Assembly (NCBI GenBank): GCA_023228145.1 | Contig: JALOBU010000018.1 | Span: forward strand, 1-54,022 | DNA from: Bacteroidales bacterium | Lineage (GTDB): Bacteria; Bacteroidota; Bacteroidia; Bacteroidales; CAIWKO01 | Length of the DNA stretch: 54,022 bases | Direction: 5' to 3' | Shown: piece by piece, positions 33,650 through 41,918 of the stretch | Layout: each line of letters starts with the position of its first letter | Numbering within the stretch: the stretch's first letter is position 1 | The notes under the pieces: model-generated | The model's input: only the letters and a program-made list of their open reading frames with translations | Told to the model about the DNA's origin: nothing | Database searches by the model: none | Program-made: the position numbers and the translations under genes

Positions 33650-35053
33650 TTACTTTCCGATACAAAACTTCTCAAAAATATTCCCAAGTATATCTTCAGT
33701 GGTAATCTCTCCGGTGATTTCTCCTAAATAATGCAGGGCGGTCCGGATATCTGATGTGAGCATGTCGGATGGAAGATTATCTTTTAATGCTTTTTCAATG
33801 TTTGTAACAACATCCAATGTTTTGCTTAAAGCTTCATAATGGCGTATGTTTGAAACTACAGCTTGGTCTGTGTGTTGTTTTTCTCCAACGGATTTCAGTA
33901 ATGAGTCAATGATTAAACTGATGTTTTGCTTGCGTTTGGCTGAAACGAAAACCGTTTCGAGTTCTACAAACTGACTGAACTTTTTGGGAGTTTTTACCAG
34001 CTTGTCAATTTTATTGGCAACGATTACAAATTTTTTTGCAGGGTTTTGAATGTGTTGTAAAAAATCATCAAGGTCATTTTTTATTTCGTCAAAGGTAGTT
34101 TCAGAAATGTCAACTACATAAAGTACAATTTGTGCCTGCTCAATTTTTTGATAGGTACGTTCCACACCCATCTGCTCTACCTCATCATCTGAAAGTCTTA
34201 ACCCCGCTGTGTCAATAAAACGGAATGTAGTCCCTTTCACTGTCATGGTATCCTCTATGGCATCTCGTGTGGTGCCGGGTATTTCTGATACTAAAGCTTT
34301 TTCTTCATTCAGAAGTGCATTCAGCAATGTGGATTTGCCGACATTGGGCTTGCCAATAATTGCCACAGGGATACCATGCTTAAGCACATTCCCCTGTGCA
34401 AATGATTCTTTAAGATGCGTTACTTCATGTTTGATATTAGCAACAAGTTTTAAAAGTTCTTTACGACTGGCAAACTCCACATCTTCTTCGCCAAAGTCAA
34501 GTTCCAGTTCAATCAACGATGAAAAGTCCAGCAGTTGTTTTCGTAGGGTACTGATTTTATCAGAAAAACCGCCCCGCATCTGATTTAATGCCAGGTCATG
34601 GGCATTTTTTGAGTTGGCGGCTATCAAATCGGCTATGGCTTCGGCCTGCGACAAGTCAAGCTTTTTATTAAAGAAAGCTCTGAGGGTAAATTCTCCTGCA
34701 CCGGCATGACGTAACCCTGACGAAAGCAACACCTCCATGATACGCTTCTGGATATAAGATGAACCGTGACAGTTTATCTCAGCCATATCTTCACCAGTGT
34801 ATGAATGAGGTGTTTTAAAAAAACTTAACAGCACATGGTCGATAAGCTCTTTTTTAAAAATAATGCTTCCGTAAACAAGTGAGTATGGTGTAATGCATTT
34901 TAATGCATTTTTTTTATAGGGTCTGAAAATTTTTTTAATTACAGGATAAGTGTCTTTCCCACTGATGCGGATCAGGGCTATTGCACCAGTGCCGGCAGGC
35001 GTGGAAATGGCACAAATAGTATCGTCGGGCTTAAAAATATTACTCAGGGACAT
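33650..35053 (-). CDS. mnmE: tRNA modification GTPase MnmE (TrmE)
   Basis: The 467-residue protein is a complete MnmE, which with MnmG installs the 5-carboxymethylaminomethyl group on wobble U34 of certain tRNAs. The formyl-THF-binding N-domain (~1-115) is followed by a helical domain and an inserted GTPase domain: G1 G-K-P-N-V-G-K-S-T (234-242), G2 T-T-R-D (261-264), G3 D-T-A-G (281-284), and N-K-I-D. The C-terminus F-C-I-G-K has the catalytic Cys (C464). The island's att core overlaps the last codons. The element therefore supplies the present stop (TAA) and the final AAG codon in place of the original AAA TGA, keeping the protein unchanged. Confidence 0.95.
   Translation of the reverse strand: MSLSNIFKPDDTICAISTPAGTGAIALIRISGKDTYPVIKKIFRPYKKNALKCITPYSLVYGSIIFKKELIDHVLLSFFKTPHSYTGEDMAEINCHGSSYIQKRIMEVLLSSGLRHAGAGEFTLRAFFNKKLDLSQAEAIADLIAANSKNAHDLALNQMRGGFSDKISTLRKQLLDFSSLIELELDFGEEDVEFASRKELLKLVANIKHEVTHLKESFAQGNVLKHGIPVAIIGKPNVGKSTLLNALLNEEKALVSEIPGTTRDAIEDTMTVKGTTFRFIDTAGLRLSDDEVEQMGVERTYQKIEQAQIVLYVVDISETTFDEIKNDLDDFLQHIQNPAKKFVIVANKIDKLVKTPKKFSQFVELETVFVSAKRKQNISLIIDSLLKSVGEKQHTDQAVVSNIRHYEALSKTLDVVTNIEKALKDNLPSDMLTSDIRTALHYLGEITGEITTEDILGNIFEKFCIGK
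33654..33667. repeat. Right attachment-site core inside the mnmE 3' end
   Basis: TTTCCGATACAAAA is identical to 5540-5553. On the minus strand it encodes most of the conserved C-terminal F-C-I-G-K of MnmE, so integration leaves the gene intact. Confidence 0.85.
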
Positions 35054-35072
35054 CAGAACGTGATTTTGTGAA

Positions 35073-35129
35073 CAAAATTAGCATATTATAAAGTAAAACG
35101 GCAAAATATCGGGGAAATTCCTATTTTTG
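35073..35129. promoter_or_regulatory. Divergent promoters for mnmE and the GT2 operon
   Basis: On the minus strand TAATTTTG (35073-35080) lies 20 bp upstream of the mnmE start. On the plus strand TATTTTTG (35122-35129) lies only 5 bp before the GT2 ATG at 35135. Both match TAnnTTTG. The latter would give a leaderless or nearly leaderless transcript. Confidence 0.55.
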
Positions 35130-35134
35130 CCTCT

Positions 35135-35896
35135 ATGTTACAAGGGAAAAAAGTAGTGGTGGTGATGCCGGCATATAATGCCGAAAAAACACTCGAAAGC
35201 ACATACAATGAAATACCTTTCGATATCGTTGACGATGTCATAGTGGTTGACGACGCCAGCCGGGACCGCACCGTTGAAAAAGCCCTTGAATTGGGAATAA
35301 AACATGTTATCAGGCATGAAAAAAATAAAGGTTATGGCGCAAACCAGAAAAGTTGCTATGATTATGCATTAAAACTGAATGCAGATATTGTGGTCATGCT
35401 GCATCCGGATTATCAATACACTCCCAAACTGCTGCCGTCTATGGTTTATGTAATTGCCAACGGTCTGTTCGATGTGGTTCTTGGCTCACGGATACTGGGA
35501 AGAGGCGCATTACGGGGCGGCATGCCCTTGTATAAATATATTTTCAACAGGTTATTGTCATTGTTTCAAAACCTGATGATGGGGCAGAAACTCTCAGAAT
35601 ACCATACCGGCTACAGGGCCTTTTCTAAACAATTGTTACAGAAATTAAACTATCAACAGTATTCTGATAATTTTGTTTTCGATAACCAGATGCTGGCGCA
35701 GATATCCTATGAAGGTTACGAAATCGCTGAAATAACATGCCCGACAAAATATTTTACTGATGCTTCATCAATTAATTTTAGCAGGAGTGTATTGTATGGC
35801 ATTGGAGTTTTGAAAACATCCCTGAAATACAGGCTGCAGAAGATGCATATATCGAAGTACAAAATTTTTGATAAGCCCGAAGATGCCAGAAAATAG
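35135..35896 (+). CDS. Family 2 glycosyltransferase (polyprenyl-phosphate sugar synthase-like)
   Basis: The 253-residue protein has a GT-A fold. K-V-V-V-V-M-P-A-Y-N-A-E-K-T is the first strand, and V-I-V-V-D-D-A-S (D-D at ~45) and A-D-I-V-V-M-L-H-P-D-Y-Q-Y (D-x-D-like) carry nucleotide-sugar and metal binding. Y-H-T-G-Y-R-A-F is the usual end motif. It has no long membrane domain. It resembles dolichol-/undecaprenyl-phosphate hexose synthases that provide lipid-linked sugar donors. It overlaps the following methyltransferase gene by 14 bp or more, forming an operon with it and a rhomboid protease. The acceptor is not known. Confidence 0.85.
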   Translation: MLQGKKVVVVMPAYNAEKTLESTYNEIPFDIVDDVIVVDDASRDRTVEKALELGIKHVIRHEKNKGYGANQKSCYDYALKLNADIVVMLHPDYQYTPKLLPSMVYVIANGLFDVVLGSRILGRGALRGGMPLYKYIFNRLLSLFQNLMMGQKLSEYHTGYRAFSKQLLQKLNYQQYSDNFVFDNQMLAQISYEGYEIAEITCPTKYFTDASSINFSRSVLYGIGVLKTSLKYRLQKMHISKYKIFDKPEDARK

Positions 35897-36863
35897 TACG
35901 CATAATTCCATATGCTTTTTTTGCCACTCAGTAAATAACGATTTTTTATTTAATACGGAAGATATTTTCGGGTATACATACCAGCTGAGAAGATGCAGAG
36001 ATTGTGGCTGTGTGTTTCTATCGCCGCCTCCTTCTGAAGTGGCGCTTGACAAAGCTTACGACTATTCGTATTATGGCAGTGCAAAACATAAATTCGGTGT
36101 GAGCATGGTGGTGAAAGCTGTTGATTTTTTTAGAAAAAAACGAGCTGTTAAAGTTTCCCGTATGATGGAAGAAAATCAGAGAATACTTGATGTGGGTTGT
36201 GCCAGAGGTGATTTTCTCAGGTATTTATCTGCCAAAGGAAATTTTGAACTTTATGGTGTGGAACGTACAAAAAACGGTGCATTTATCAAAACTCAGGATA
36301 CTCATATTAAAATTCAAACTGCACCTCTTCATAATAATGATTTTCAAACAAACTTTTTCGATGTAGTTACCATGTTTCATGTATTTGAACATCTTGAAAA
36401 CCCTTTTGAGATGCTGAAAGTTATTGCTGATATTTTAAAACCGGGCGGAAAATTTGTAGTGTCATTTCCGAACATTGCCAGCTGGCAGGCGCAATGGTTT
36501 AAAGGAAAGTGGTTTCATCTTGACCCGCCAAGGCACCTTTGTTTTATTGAACCTCGCCGTTTTGTTTATGTCATGAATTCATTGTCTTTTGAGCTTCACT
36601 CCCGCACATATTTTTCTATGGAACAAAACCCATTTGGTTATATACAAAGCCTGTTGAATGTTTTTTGTAAAAAAAGAGAAGTGTTGTATGAACGCATAAA
36701 AGGAAATACTCATTATGCCGGTGAATATGGCAAAGTAAATGTTTTTTTTCAAAAGCTACTGGCACTGCTCTTACTGCCTTTTGCTGTTTTTCTGAGTCTT
36801 TGTGAAAGCATTGCAGGGAAAGGCGGAACATTAAGATTTGTTTTTATAAATAAGAAATCATGA
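35883..36863 (+). CDS. Zinc-ribbon class I SAM methyltransferase (Methyltransf_23-type)
   Basis: The protein has 326 residues from the ATG at 35883 (M-P-E-N-S); an in-frame ATG at 35868 would add five residues. It starts with a four-Cys ribbon (C-F-F-C near the N-terminus, then C-R-D-C-G-C), followed by the methyltransferase core: motif I I-L-D-V-G-C-A-R-G-D-F-L, the acidic loop G-V-E-R-T, F-D-V-V-T-M-F-H-V-F-E-H-L-E-N-P, and L-K-P-G-G-K-F. A hydrophobic helix lies near residue 290. Proteins of this type modify sugars or lipids in surface polysaccharide pathways, which fits the GT2 neighbour; the substrate is not readable. Confidence 0.8.
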   Translation: MPENSTHNSICFFCHSVNNDFLFNTEDIFGYTYQLRRCRDCGCVFLSPPPSEVALDKAYDYSYYGSAKHKFGVSMVVKAVDFFRKKRAVKVSRMMEENQRILDVGCARGDFLRYLSAKGNFELYGVERTKNGAFIKTQDTHIKIQTAPLHNNDFQTNFFDVVTMFHVFEHLENPFEMLKVIADILKPGGKFVVSFPNIASWQAQWFKGKWFHLDPPRHLCFIEPRRFVYVMNSLSFELHSRTYFSMEQNPFGYIQSLLNVFCKKREVLYERIKGNTHYAGEYGKVNVFFQKLLALLLLPFAVFLSLCESIAGKGGTLRFVFINKKS

Positions 36864-37477
36864 TACTGATAATTATTGCCATAACGTCTGTTGTTTCAAT
36901 TATTGCCATGCAAAACCATGAATGGTTTTACCGACTGCGTTTTAATCCCTATCTTGCTCTGACCTCAAAGCAATGGTACCGTTTTATAACTTATGGCCTG
37001 ATACATGCCGGATGGATGCACCTATTAATAAATATGTTCGTACTTTATTCCTTTGGTGATGTGGTATTGCAGTATTATGTTTATCTTTTTGAAGCTAAGG
37101 GCTATTATTATTTTGCTTTATTATATGTTGGAGCAATAATGATTTCTGTGCTACCATCTTTTGGTAAACACAAAAACAATCCCTATTATAATGCTGTGGG
37201 TGCTTCAGGGGCAGTATCAGCCGTAGTATTTGCCAGCATACTTTTCGCACCTATGGGAAAAATATACTTGTTTTTCATTCCCTTTGGCATTCCGGCTTTC
37301 ATTTTCGGTGTCTTATATCTTATTTATTCTGCTGTAATGGCAAAACGAGGAAAAGATAATATTGGCCACGATGCTCATTTCTGGGGTGCAGTGTTCGGGA
37401 TAATATTTACAATAATATTAAAACCCGCTATTGCTTTGTATTTTTTTGACCAGGTGAAAACTTTTTTTGGAATGTAA
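36860..37477 (+). CDS. Rhomboid-family intramembrane serine protease
   Basis: The 205-residue membrane protein has six predicted helices. Catalytic features are in order: H-A-G-W-M-H-L-L-I-N-M-F (H54, N58), G-A-S-G-A with the nucleophile S116, and D-A-H-F-W-G-A-V-F-G with H173. Rhomboids cleave transmembrane segments of other proteins. It overlaps the upstream methyltransferase gene by 4 bp (ATGA), so it is the last gene of that operon. Whether its substrate is related to the glycosyltransferase and methyltransferase products is unknown. Confidence 0.9.
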   Translation: MILIIIAITSVVSIIAMQNHEWFYRLRFNPYLALTSKQWYRFITYGLIHAGWMHLLINMFVLYSFGDVVLQYYVYLFEAKGYYYFALLYVGAIMISVLPSFGKHKNNPYYNAVGASGAVSAVVFASILFAPMGKIYLFFIPFGIPAFIFGVLYLIYSAVMAKRGKDNIGHDAHFWGAVFGIIFTIILKPAIALYFFDQVKTFFGM

Positions 37478-37481
37478 AAAA

Positions 37482-37501
37482 AAGAGGGCTGCGGCCCTCT
37501 T
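37482..37501. terminator. Strong bidirectional terminator between convergent genes
   Basis: AAGAGGGC (37482-37489) pairs with GCCCTCTT (37494-37501) around a TGCG loop. On the minus strand it is followed by a long T tract, terminating the 37521 gene; the plus-strand rhomboid gene stops at 37477 just before it. Confidence 0.8.
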
Positions 37502-37520
37502 AATAATCATAATGTATTTT

Positions 37521-38531
37521 CTAGTTTAATTTAATCTTCACCAGATAACTTCCTGTATTAGAAGCGTTATATACTGTCTCGTAAATAGACAGGTAAATAT
37601 ATCCGTTACCACTGATTGTTCCATTATACAGTGCACCGGCTTTTATCATAGTGCCCGATTCTCCGACTTTGAAAACAACATTTCCATAGGTAGGATAGGT
37701 GGAGGTTGACGGAGAACTGTAGTCAGCATCATAGTCATAATCGGCATTTGCGCCGCTGTATTTGCCATCGGGTTTGTATTTATAGCCTGAAAGGCTTGCC
37801 AGTGTGATTTCGCCGCTGGCAGAAATTTTTATTTTCTGGCCACTTTTTACATAGATGCTTGTCTTGAACCATCCGCCATTGGTATTGCCGGAAATATGTT
37901 TGTTGGCCAATAAAGTAAATATTGCTTCCGTCATATCGCCGCCTTTATAAAAAACATCTATGCTTTTAATTTTTTCACGCGGCACTTCGAGATTACCATA
38001 TTCGGTCTTTAGTGAAACACTTTTAAGATTAAAACTGCCTCCAATGCGGTAACCGTTGTCGGTAACTATGACATCATCTCCCACAGAAGCTTCATCGTAA
38101 TTATATTTTGATTTAAGCTCATTCAAAGCCATTTCAGCAGTATAGTCTTCGCTAGTAGGAGGGATATAGCTTTCGGAATTGATAACGTCTTCAATCACAG
38201 GTATGCAATTCATGCTCAAGGATGTTAGCGCCTCATAAGCTTTTTTGCGAATATTTTCCGTGGAATTGTTTAGGTCTATTATCAGGGATTTTATGTTTTC
38301 TTTCTGTGTTTTATCGGGCGATATGCCAAAAAGCACCTGGCTGATGTTTTTTGTGGGTATATCAAGTTTTCCCCACAAAGTAGCAAGATTGACATTGTTA
38401 ATCTGTGTGGTGCCGGTTATAACATTGCCATCCCGCAAAGATAGGCGAAACTCGGTTGTTTCTTTCTGCCCGAAAGACTGTGCGACTAATAAAATGAACA
38501 TGGTCAATGAAACAAAAAATACTTTTTTCAT
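37521..38531 (-). CDS. Secreted protein with beta-rich repeats and LecA-like C-terminal domain
   Basis: The 336-residue product has a signal peptide (M-K-K-V-F-F-V-S-L, cleavage near S-F-G-Q). The N-terminal half contains two similar ~45-residue beta motifs (R-L-S-L-R-D-G-N-V-I-T-G-T... and the later D-N-G-Y-R-I-G-G-S-F-N-L-K-S-V-S-L-K-T), separated by a helical HEAT-like segment. The C-terminal ~120 residues (V-K-S-G-Q-K-I-K-I-S-A-S-G-E-I-T-L and a later A-L-Y-N-G-T-I-S-G-N-G) resemble PA-IL/LecA-like carbohydrate-binding domains, though no residue-level match could be checked. No known function. It is transcribed as a single gene ending in a strong hairpin. Confidence 0.6.
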   Translation of the reverse strand: MKKVFFVSLTMFILLVAQSFGQKETTEFRLSLRDGNVITGTTQINNVNLATLWGKLDIPTKNISQVLFGISPDKTQKENIKSLIIDLNNSTENIRKKAYEALTSLSMNCIPVIEDVINSESYIPPTSEDYTAEMALNELKSKYNYDEASVGDDVIVTDNGYRIGGSFNLKSVSLKTEYGNLEVPREKIKSIDVFYKGGDMTEAIFTLLANKHISGNTNGGWFKTSIYVKSGQKIKISASGEITLASLSGYKYKPDGKYSGANADYDYDADYSSPSTSTYPTYGNVVFKVGESGTMIKAGALYNGTISGNGYIYLSIYETVYNASNTGSYLVKIKLN

Positions 38532-38666
38532 AATTTCTGTTTTAAGGTTAATAAATCAAATAATAATCTTTTTGGAGATGATTAAAATATAAAATTATAT
38601 CTAATTTTTTAAAATTACAAATAATAATTAATAACATTAAAATTATTTTTTTATTATTAAAATTTA

Positions 38667-38674
38667 TAATTTTG
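38667..38674 (+). promoter_or_regulatory. Bacteroidota -7 promoter box for sucD
   Basis: TAATTTTG lies 19 bp upstream of the sucD ATG at 38694, in a very AT-rich stretch. Confidence 0.55.
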
Positions 38675-38693
38675 GATGCAATGAAAAAACAAA

Positions 38694-39563
38694 ATGAGTA
38701 TTCTGGTAAATAAATTTTCGAAAGTAGTGGTGCAGGGTTTTACTGGCAGTGAAGGCACATACCATGCAACAAAGATGATAGAATACGGCACTCAGGTTGT
38801 CGGCGGTGTAACGCCCGGAAAGGGAGGACAGAAACACCTTGGCTTGCCTGTTTTTAATACGGTTTCTGAAGCTGTTGAAAAAGCCGGAGCAAATGTTTCG
38901 CTTATTTTTGTTCCCCCTGCTTTTGCTGCCGATGCTATTATGGAAGCTGCCGATGCAGGGATTGGGGTAATCGTATGTATTACAGAGGGCATACCCGTTC
39001 AGGATATGGTAAGGGTGAAACATTATTTATCAGATAAACCTTGTCGGCTGATAGGGCCAAACTGTCCGGGGATAATCACACCCGGTGAAGCCAAAATAGG
39101 CATCATGCCAGGCTTCATTCACAAAGCAGGATGTGTGGGCATAGTCTCACGCTCAGGGACATTAACTTATGAAGCGGTTGACCAGATTACAAAATGTGGC
39201 CTGGGGCAATCCACGGCTATTGGTATCGGTGGCGACCCTATCATAGGCACAACCACGCTGGATGCTGTGAAGTTGTTTATGGAAGATGATAACACCAAAG
39301 GCATTGTTATCATTGGCGAGATTGGCGGCAGTATGGAAGCTGATGCCGCTGCATGGATAAAGAAACATGGAACAAAACCAGTGGTGAGTTTTATTGCCGG
39401 GGCAACAGCACCCAAGGGAAGAACCATGGGGCACGCAGGGGCTATCATAGGCGGAAAAGAAGATACCGCCGAAACTAAAAAAGCTTTATTGAGAGACGCA
39501 GGAGTTTATGTGGTGGATTCTCCTGCCGACATAGGTGCGAAAATGGCGGAAGTAATCAGATGA
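38694..39563 (+). CDS. sucD: Succinyl-CoA ligase alpha subunit
   Basis: The 289-residue protein is the alpha subunit of ADP-/GDP-forming succinate-CoA ligase (succinyl-CoA + Pi + NDP to succinate + CoA + NTP) in the TCA cycle. The CoA-binding Rossmann domain (~1-120) has V-Q-G-F-T-G-S-E-G-T and G-P-N-C-P-G-I-I. The ligase domain has G-I-G-G-D-P-I-I-G-T, and the active-site phosphohistidine lies in T-M-G-H-A-G-A-I-I-G-G (~residue 244). The beta subunit gene is not adjacent, unlike in many bacteria. The stop codon abuts that of the convergent gene at 39564 with no gap. Confidence 0.95.
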   Translation: MSILVNKFSKVVVQGFTGSEGTYHATKMIEYGTQVVGGVTPGKGGQKHLGLPVFNTVSEAVEKAGANVSLIFVPPAFAADAIMEAADAGIGVIVCITEGIPVQDMVRVKHYLSDKPCRLIGPNCPGIITPGEAKIGIMPGFIHKAGCVGIVSRSGTLTYEAVDQITKCGLGQSTAIGIGGDPIIGTTTLDAVKLFMEDDNTKGIVIIGEIGGSMEADAAAWIKKHGTKPVVSFIAGATAPKGRTMGHAGAIIGGKEDTAETKKALLRDAGVYVVDSPADIGAKMAEVIR

Positions 39564-40148
39564 CTACTCCTGGTCTTTGGTGCTATCCGCCTTATGGTTT
39601 ATTTCAATAAGTTCGGCATTATCATACGTATCAATGATACGATACCGATATTTGTTTTTAACAATAGCTTTTAAGCTGTCGTTGGAAAACAACAGAAAAA
39701 ATGTCAGTAAAGAGTCGGCCTCGGCGGTTCGTGCTGTATGAAATCCTATAAAACCCTGCGAGGTAAGTAAAATAAGCACAGCGGCCCAGGCCCAGTAAGT
39801 ACTGTAATTCCTGTAAAGAAAAACAAATACTAACAATATGGTCAGCGCTGCGGCTATGGCAGAAGGCAAACGCAGAGCCAATTCATTATATCCAAACAAT
39901 TTTACAAAGACAATTTGCGCCCAGAGGGTCAAAACAGGTTTTGTATTGCAGATATCGGGGTGGCCTTCAAAGTAGTTTGCGAAATAATTGCCGTTATGAA
40001 TCATTTCATACGTGTTTACAGCAAACATTGATTCGTCCCATAAGCGCATGTGGAAAGCTCCAAGCTTCACAAACACAACAAGGTATATCAGCGCCAACAG
40101 AAATATAATCTGAACGATGGTACTAATCTTTGTCTTATCAAAAATCAT
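39564..40148 (-). pseudogene. GT-C (PMT/ArnT-like) glycosyltransferase with large internal deletion
   Basis: The frame encodes only 194 residues, whereas PMT/ArnT-type glycosyltransferases have roughly 450-550. The first ~160 residues are a normal GT-C N-terminus: W-D-E-S-M-F-A (the catalytic acidic pair), a loop with H-P-D-I-C-N-T-K-P-V-L, F-G-Y-N-E-L-A-L-R-L-P-S, and T-A-R-T-A-E-A-D-S-L-L-T. The last ~40 residues (after F-F-L-L-F-S) read like the soluble C-terminal tail of the same family, so an in-frame deletion of about 300 codons is likely. It could still make a small membrane protein. It is convergent with sucD and downstream of the lipoprotein gene. Confidence 0.55.
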
Positions 40149-40188
40149 GATTTGTCAGGAGTTTTTGTTACACGATGACAGTATTATA

Positions 40189-41661
40189 TCAGGGAATGTA
40201 ATCATAAGCTCCCATATCCGGCGGTGGATTCAGAGTTCTATTCTTTCCTTCCAAATCAAAAGTAAGATTTAACCCTGAAGAGTAAATAATATTAATATAC
40301 CCTGCATCAATAGCAGCTGAACCGGGTTTCAGAGTGTAATCATTGTTTTCGTAATTATTAAAAAGCACATCTGTATTAAAAACACAGTTTAGAAAGAAAC
40401 TATTACTGTTGTACAAGGTAGTTTTTAGAAGACAATTTTCAAACGTATAATCAAATGATGCTCCATCTGTACTATCAATCAAGACTTCTTCGGAATTACT
40501 TCCATAAACGATGCAGTTTCCGAAATAGGCAGAGTCCAGGTCTCCTAAATACATAGTTCCGCTGGCAAGGTCTTCGTAATAATTTGATACAACAAGGGAT
40601 GGCGTTTGTCTTGATGAATAATTGTAATAGTTTCCCAGTGTGCAATGCCTGAAATCATAAGCGCCGCCGGTTGTTATACAGACAGCGTAACCGCCGCAAT
40701 TAGCAAAAACACAGTTCCCTGCAGTGATTTTGTAATAGCGTGTCAGCAGGCCAATACCAGTCATGTTTTTTATGATGCTGTTGCTGAGTATAAGGCGGTT
40801 TCCCATGGAAGCATCCATAGTTTCGGCCTGAATGCCGATAAATGCATTTTTAATGATGGCGTAATTAATCACATTGTTGATACTGCCTTCATTGAGCCAT
40901 ATCCTGTCCCATTGCCCTGGCAAGTCTTTATAGGCTGCTTCGAGGCGGCTGCCTTGAAAGACAACAGGTTCAGCCATGGTGCCGTTTACTTTAAGAGAGC
41001 CTCCCTTGTACACCCACATGCCCGACCCGCTGTAAAAATGTATTCGACAACCTGGGTCAATAGTGAGTTTTCCTGTCGAATCAACCACAGCATAGCCATA
41101 AACAAGATAAGGCTTGTCATTGGCCCATAAAATATCCTCGTTTTCAGCGGCAACGATTTTGTAACGAAGGCTGCCGAGGTTTTTGTCGGCAACAATATAA
41201 TGAGCATCCTGCCCCCAGGCTGTAAGGTCAACATCCTGAATGTTTCCATTGATTTCAAAAATAATCGAATCCCTTACCACCATGGGTGAATTGCTGTTTT
41301 GTGGGTCAACTGTAACTTTCACAAAAATAAAAATACTGTCGTTGGGTCTTATTTCAACATTATCAATTTTATATCCCGGAGCACCGTCAACATTCATGCT
41401 GAACTGTGAACCTGAGCCTTCGGCAAGACGAACACTGGATATAACAATTTTATCGGAAGTAGGATTCTTTACATAAAACATTTTGGTAGTGGAACCAACC
41501 GTTGAAAAAACTGTGTCAAACAGTATTGACTCCGTTGATAGTATTAGTGTTACCGAAGGGTCATCATTTATAAGATTGTCTTTCTTACAAGAAGAAAAAC
41601 AAATTAATCCTGTCAGAAAAAGTAATAAAAAATATATGTACAGCCTGATTTTCATTTGCAT
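40189..41661 (-). CDS. Predicted lipoprotein with parallel beta-helix
   Basis: The protein is about 490 residues (a start two codons later, M-K-I-R-L-Y, is equally plausible). Its hydrophobic N-terminus ends in L-I-C-F-S-S-C-K-K-D, a lipobox, so it is probably surface or periplasmic and anchored. An Ig-like domain (~35-150) is followed by about 250 residues of beta-helix-type repeats (I-K-N-A-F-I-G-I-Q, S-N-S-I-I-K-N-M-T-G-I-G-L, N-C-V-F-A-N-C-G-G-Y-A-V, F-G-N-C-I-V-Y-G-S-N). The C-terminus N-P-P-P-D-M-G-A-Y-D-Y is common in Bacteroidota right-handed beta-helix proteins. Function is unknown; polysaccharide binding is possible. Confidence 0.7.
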   Translation of the reverse strand: MQMKIRLYIYFLLLFLTGLICFSSCKKDNLINDDPSVTLILSTESILFDTVFSTVGSTTKMFYVKNPTSDKIVISSVRLAEGSGSQFSMNVDGAPGYKIDNVEIRPNDSIFIFVKVTVDPQNSNSPMVVRDSIIFEINGNIQDVDLTAWGQDAHYIVADKNLGSLRYKIVAAENEDILWANDKPYLVYGYAVVDSTGKLTIDPGCRIHFYSGSGMWVYKGGSLKVNGTMAEPVVFQGSRLEAAYKDLPGQWDRIWLNEGSINNVINYAIIKNAFIGIQAETMDASMGNRLILSNSIIKNMTGIGLLTRYYKITAGNCVFANCGGYAVCITTGGAYDFRHCTLGNYYNYSSRQTPSLVVSNYYEDLASGTMYLGDLDSAYFGNCIVYGSNSEEVLIDSTDGASFDYTFENCLLKTTLYNSNSFFLNCVFNTDVLFNNYENNDYTLKPGSAAIDAGYINIIYSSGLNLTFDLEGKNRTLNPPPDMGAYDYIP

Positions 41662-41695
41662 TGATATAAACGCTAAATCTAATCAAATAGGTATG

Positions 41696-41703
41696 CAAAG
41701 TTA
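41696..41703 (-). promoter_or_regulatory. Bacteroidota -7 promoter box for the beta-helix lipoprotein
   Basis: The minus strand reads TAACTTTG, 35 bp upstream of the ATG at 41661. Confidence 0.5.
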
Positions 41704-41868
41704 CTTAAATTGTCATTTCATGAAATATTCTTTTTGTATTACGTGTTTATTAATGTTAGTTATTCAGTTTTTATTTTTCTGTTGAGTATTGAATAGTAAT
41801 AATTTATGTAATATTTTATTTAACAAAAACGTAACAAAGGCCCTATAAATGATTAAAAATTAATTTCT

Positions 41869-41876
41869 TATCTTTG
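41869..41876 (+). promoter_or_regulatory. Promoter box that sets the start of the glycogen-debranching gene
   Basis: TATCTTTG matches TAnnTTTG. Transcription would start near 41883, which excludes a TTG start inside the box (41874) and supports the ATG at 41919. It probably drives the three glycogen genes and the gene after them. Confidence 0.65.
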
Positions 41877-41918
41877 CAAAAAGTATTAAATACAACAAAA
41901 TATTTACTTGATTTTACG

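Larger units (their letters stand above)
5540..33667. mobile_element. Integrated 28-kb genomic island in the 3' end of mnmE, carrying transport and defence cargo
   Basis: Direct repeats TTTCCGATACAAAA bound the region. The right copy is inside the 3' end of intact mnmE. The left copy, read on the minus strand with its flank, gives TTT TGT ATC GGA AAA TGA, an alternative in-frame end (F-C-I-G-K-stop) of the same gene. A tyrosine recombinase is encoded near the right end, and GGGCAAC heptamers cluster inside both ends. Contents: DUF6266 and J-domain genes, a TonB/ABC uptake operon, an Argonaute-nuclease cluster, a restriction-modification operon, and a VirE_N/DUF3987, HTH and integrase core. 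No relaxase, VirD4 or Tra gene is visible, so this is a non-conjugative, at best mobilizable, island. The 3' end of mnmE (trmE/thdF) is also the known target of Salmonella genomic island 1. Confidence 0.88.

Noticed and set aside
41874..41918. TTG start adding 15 residues to the debranching enzyme
   Set aside because: The TTG lies inside the TATCTTTG promoter box, so it would not be transcribed.
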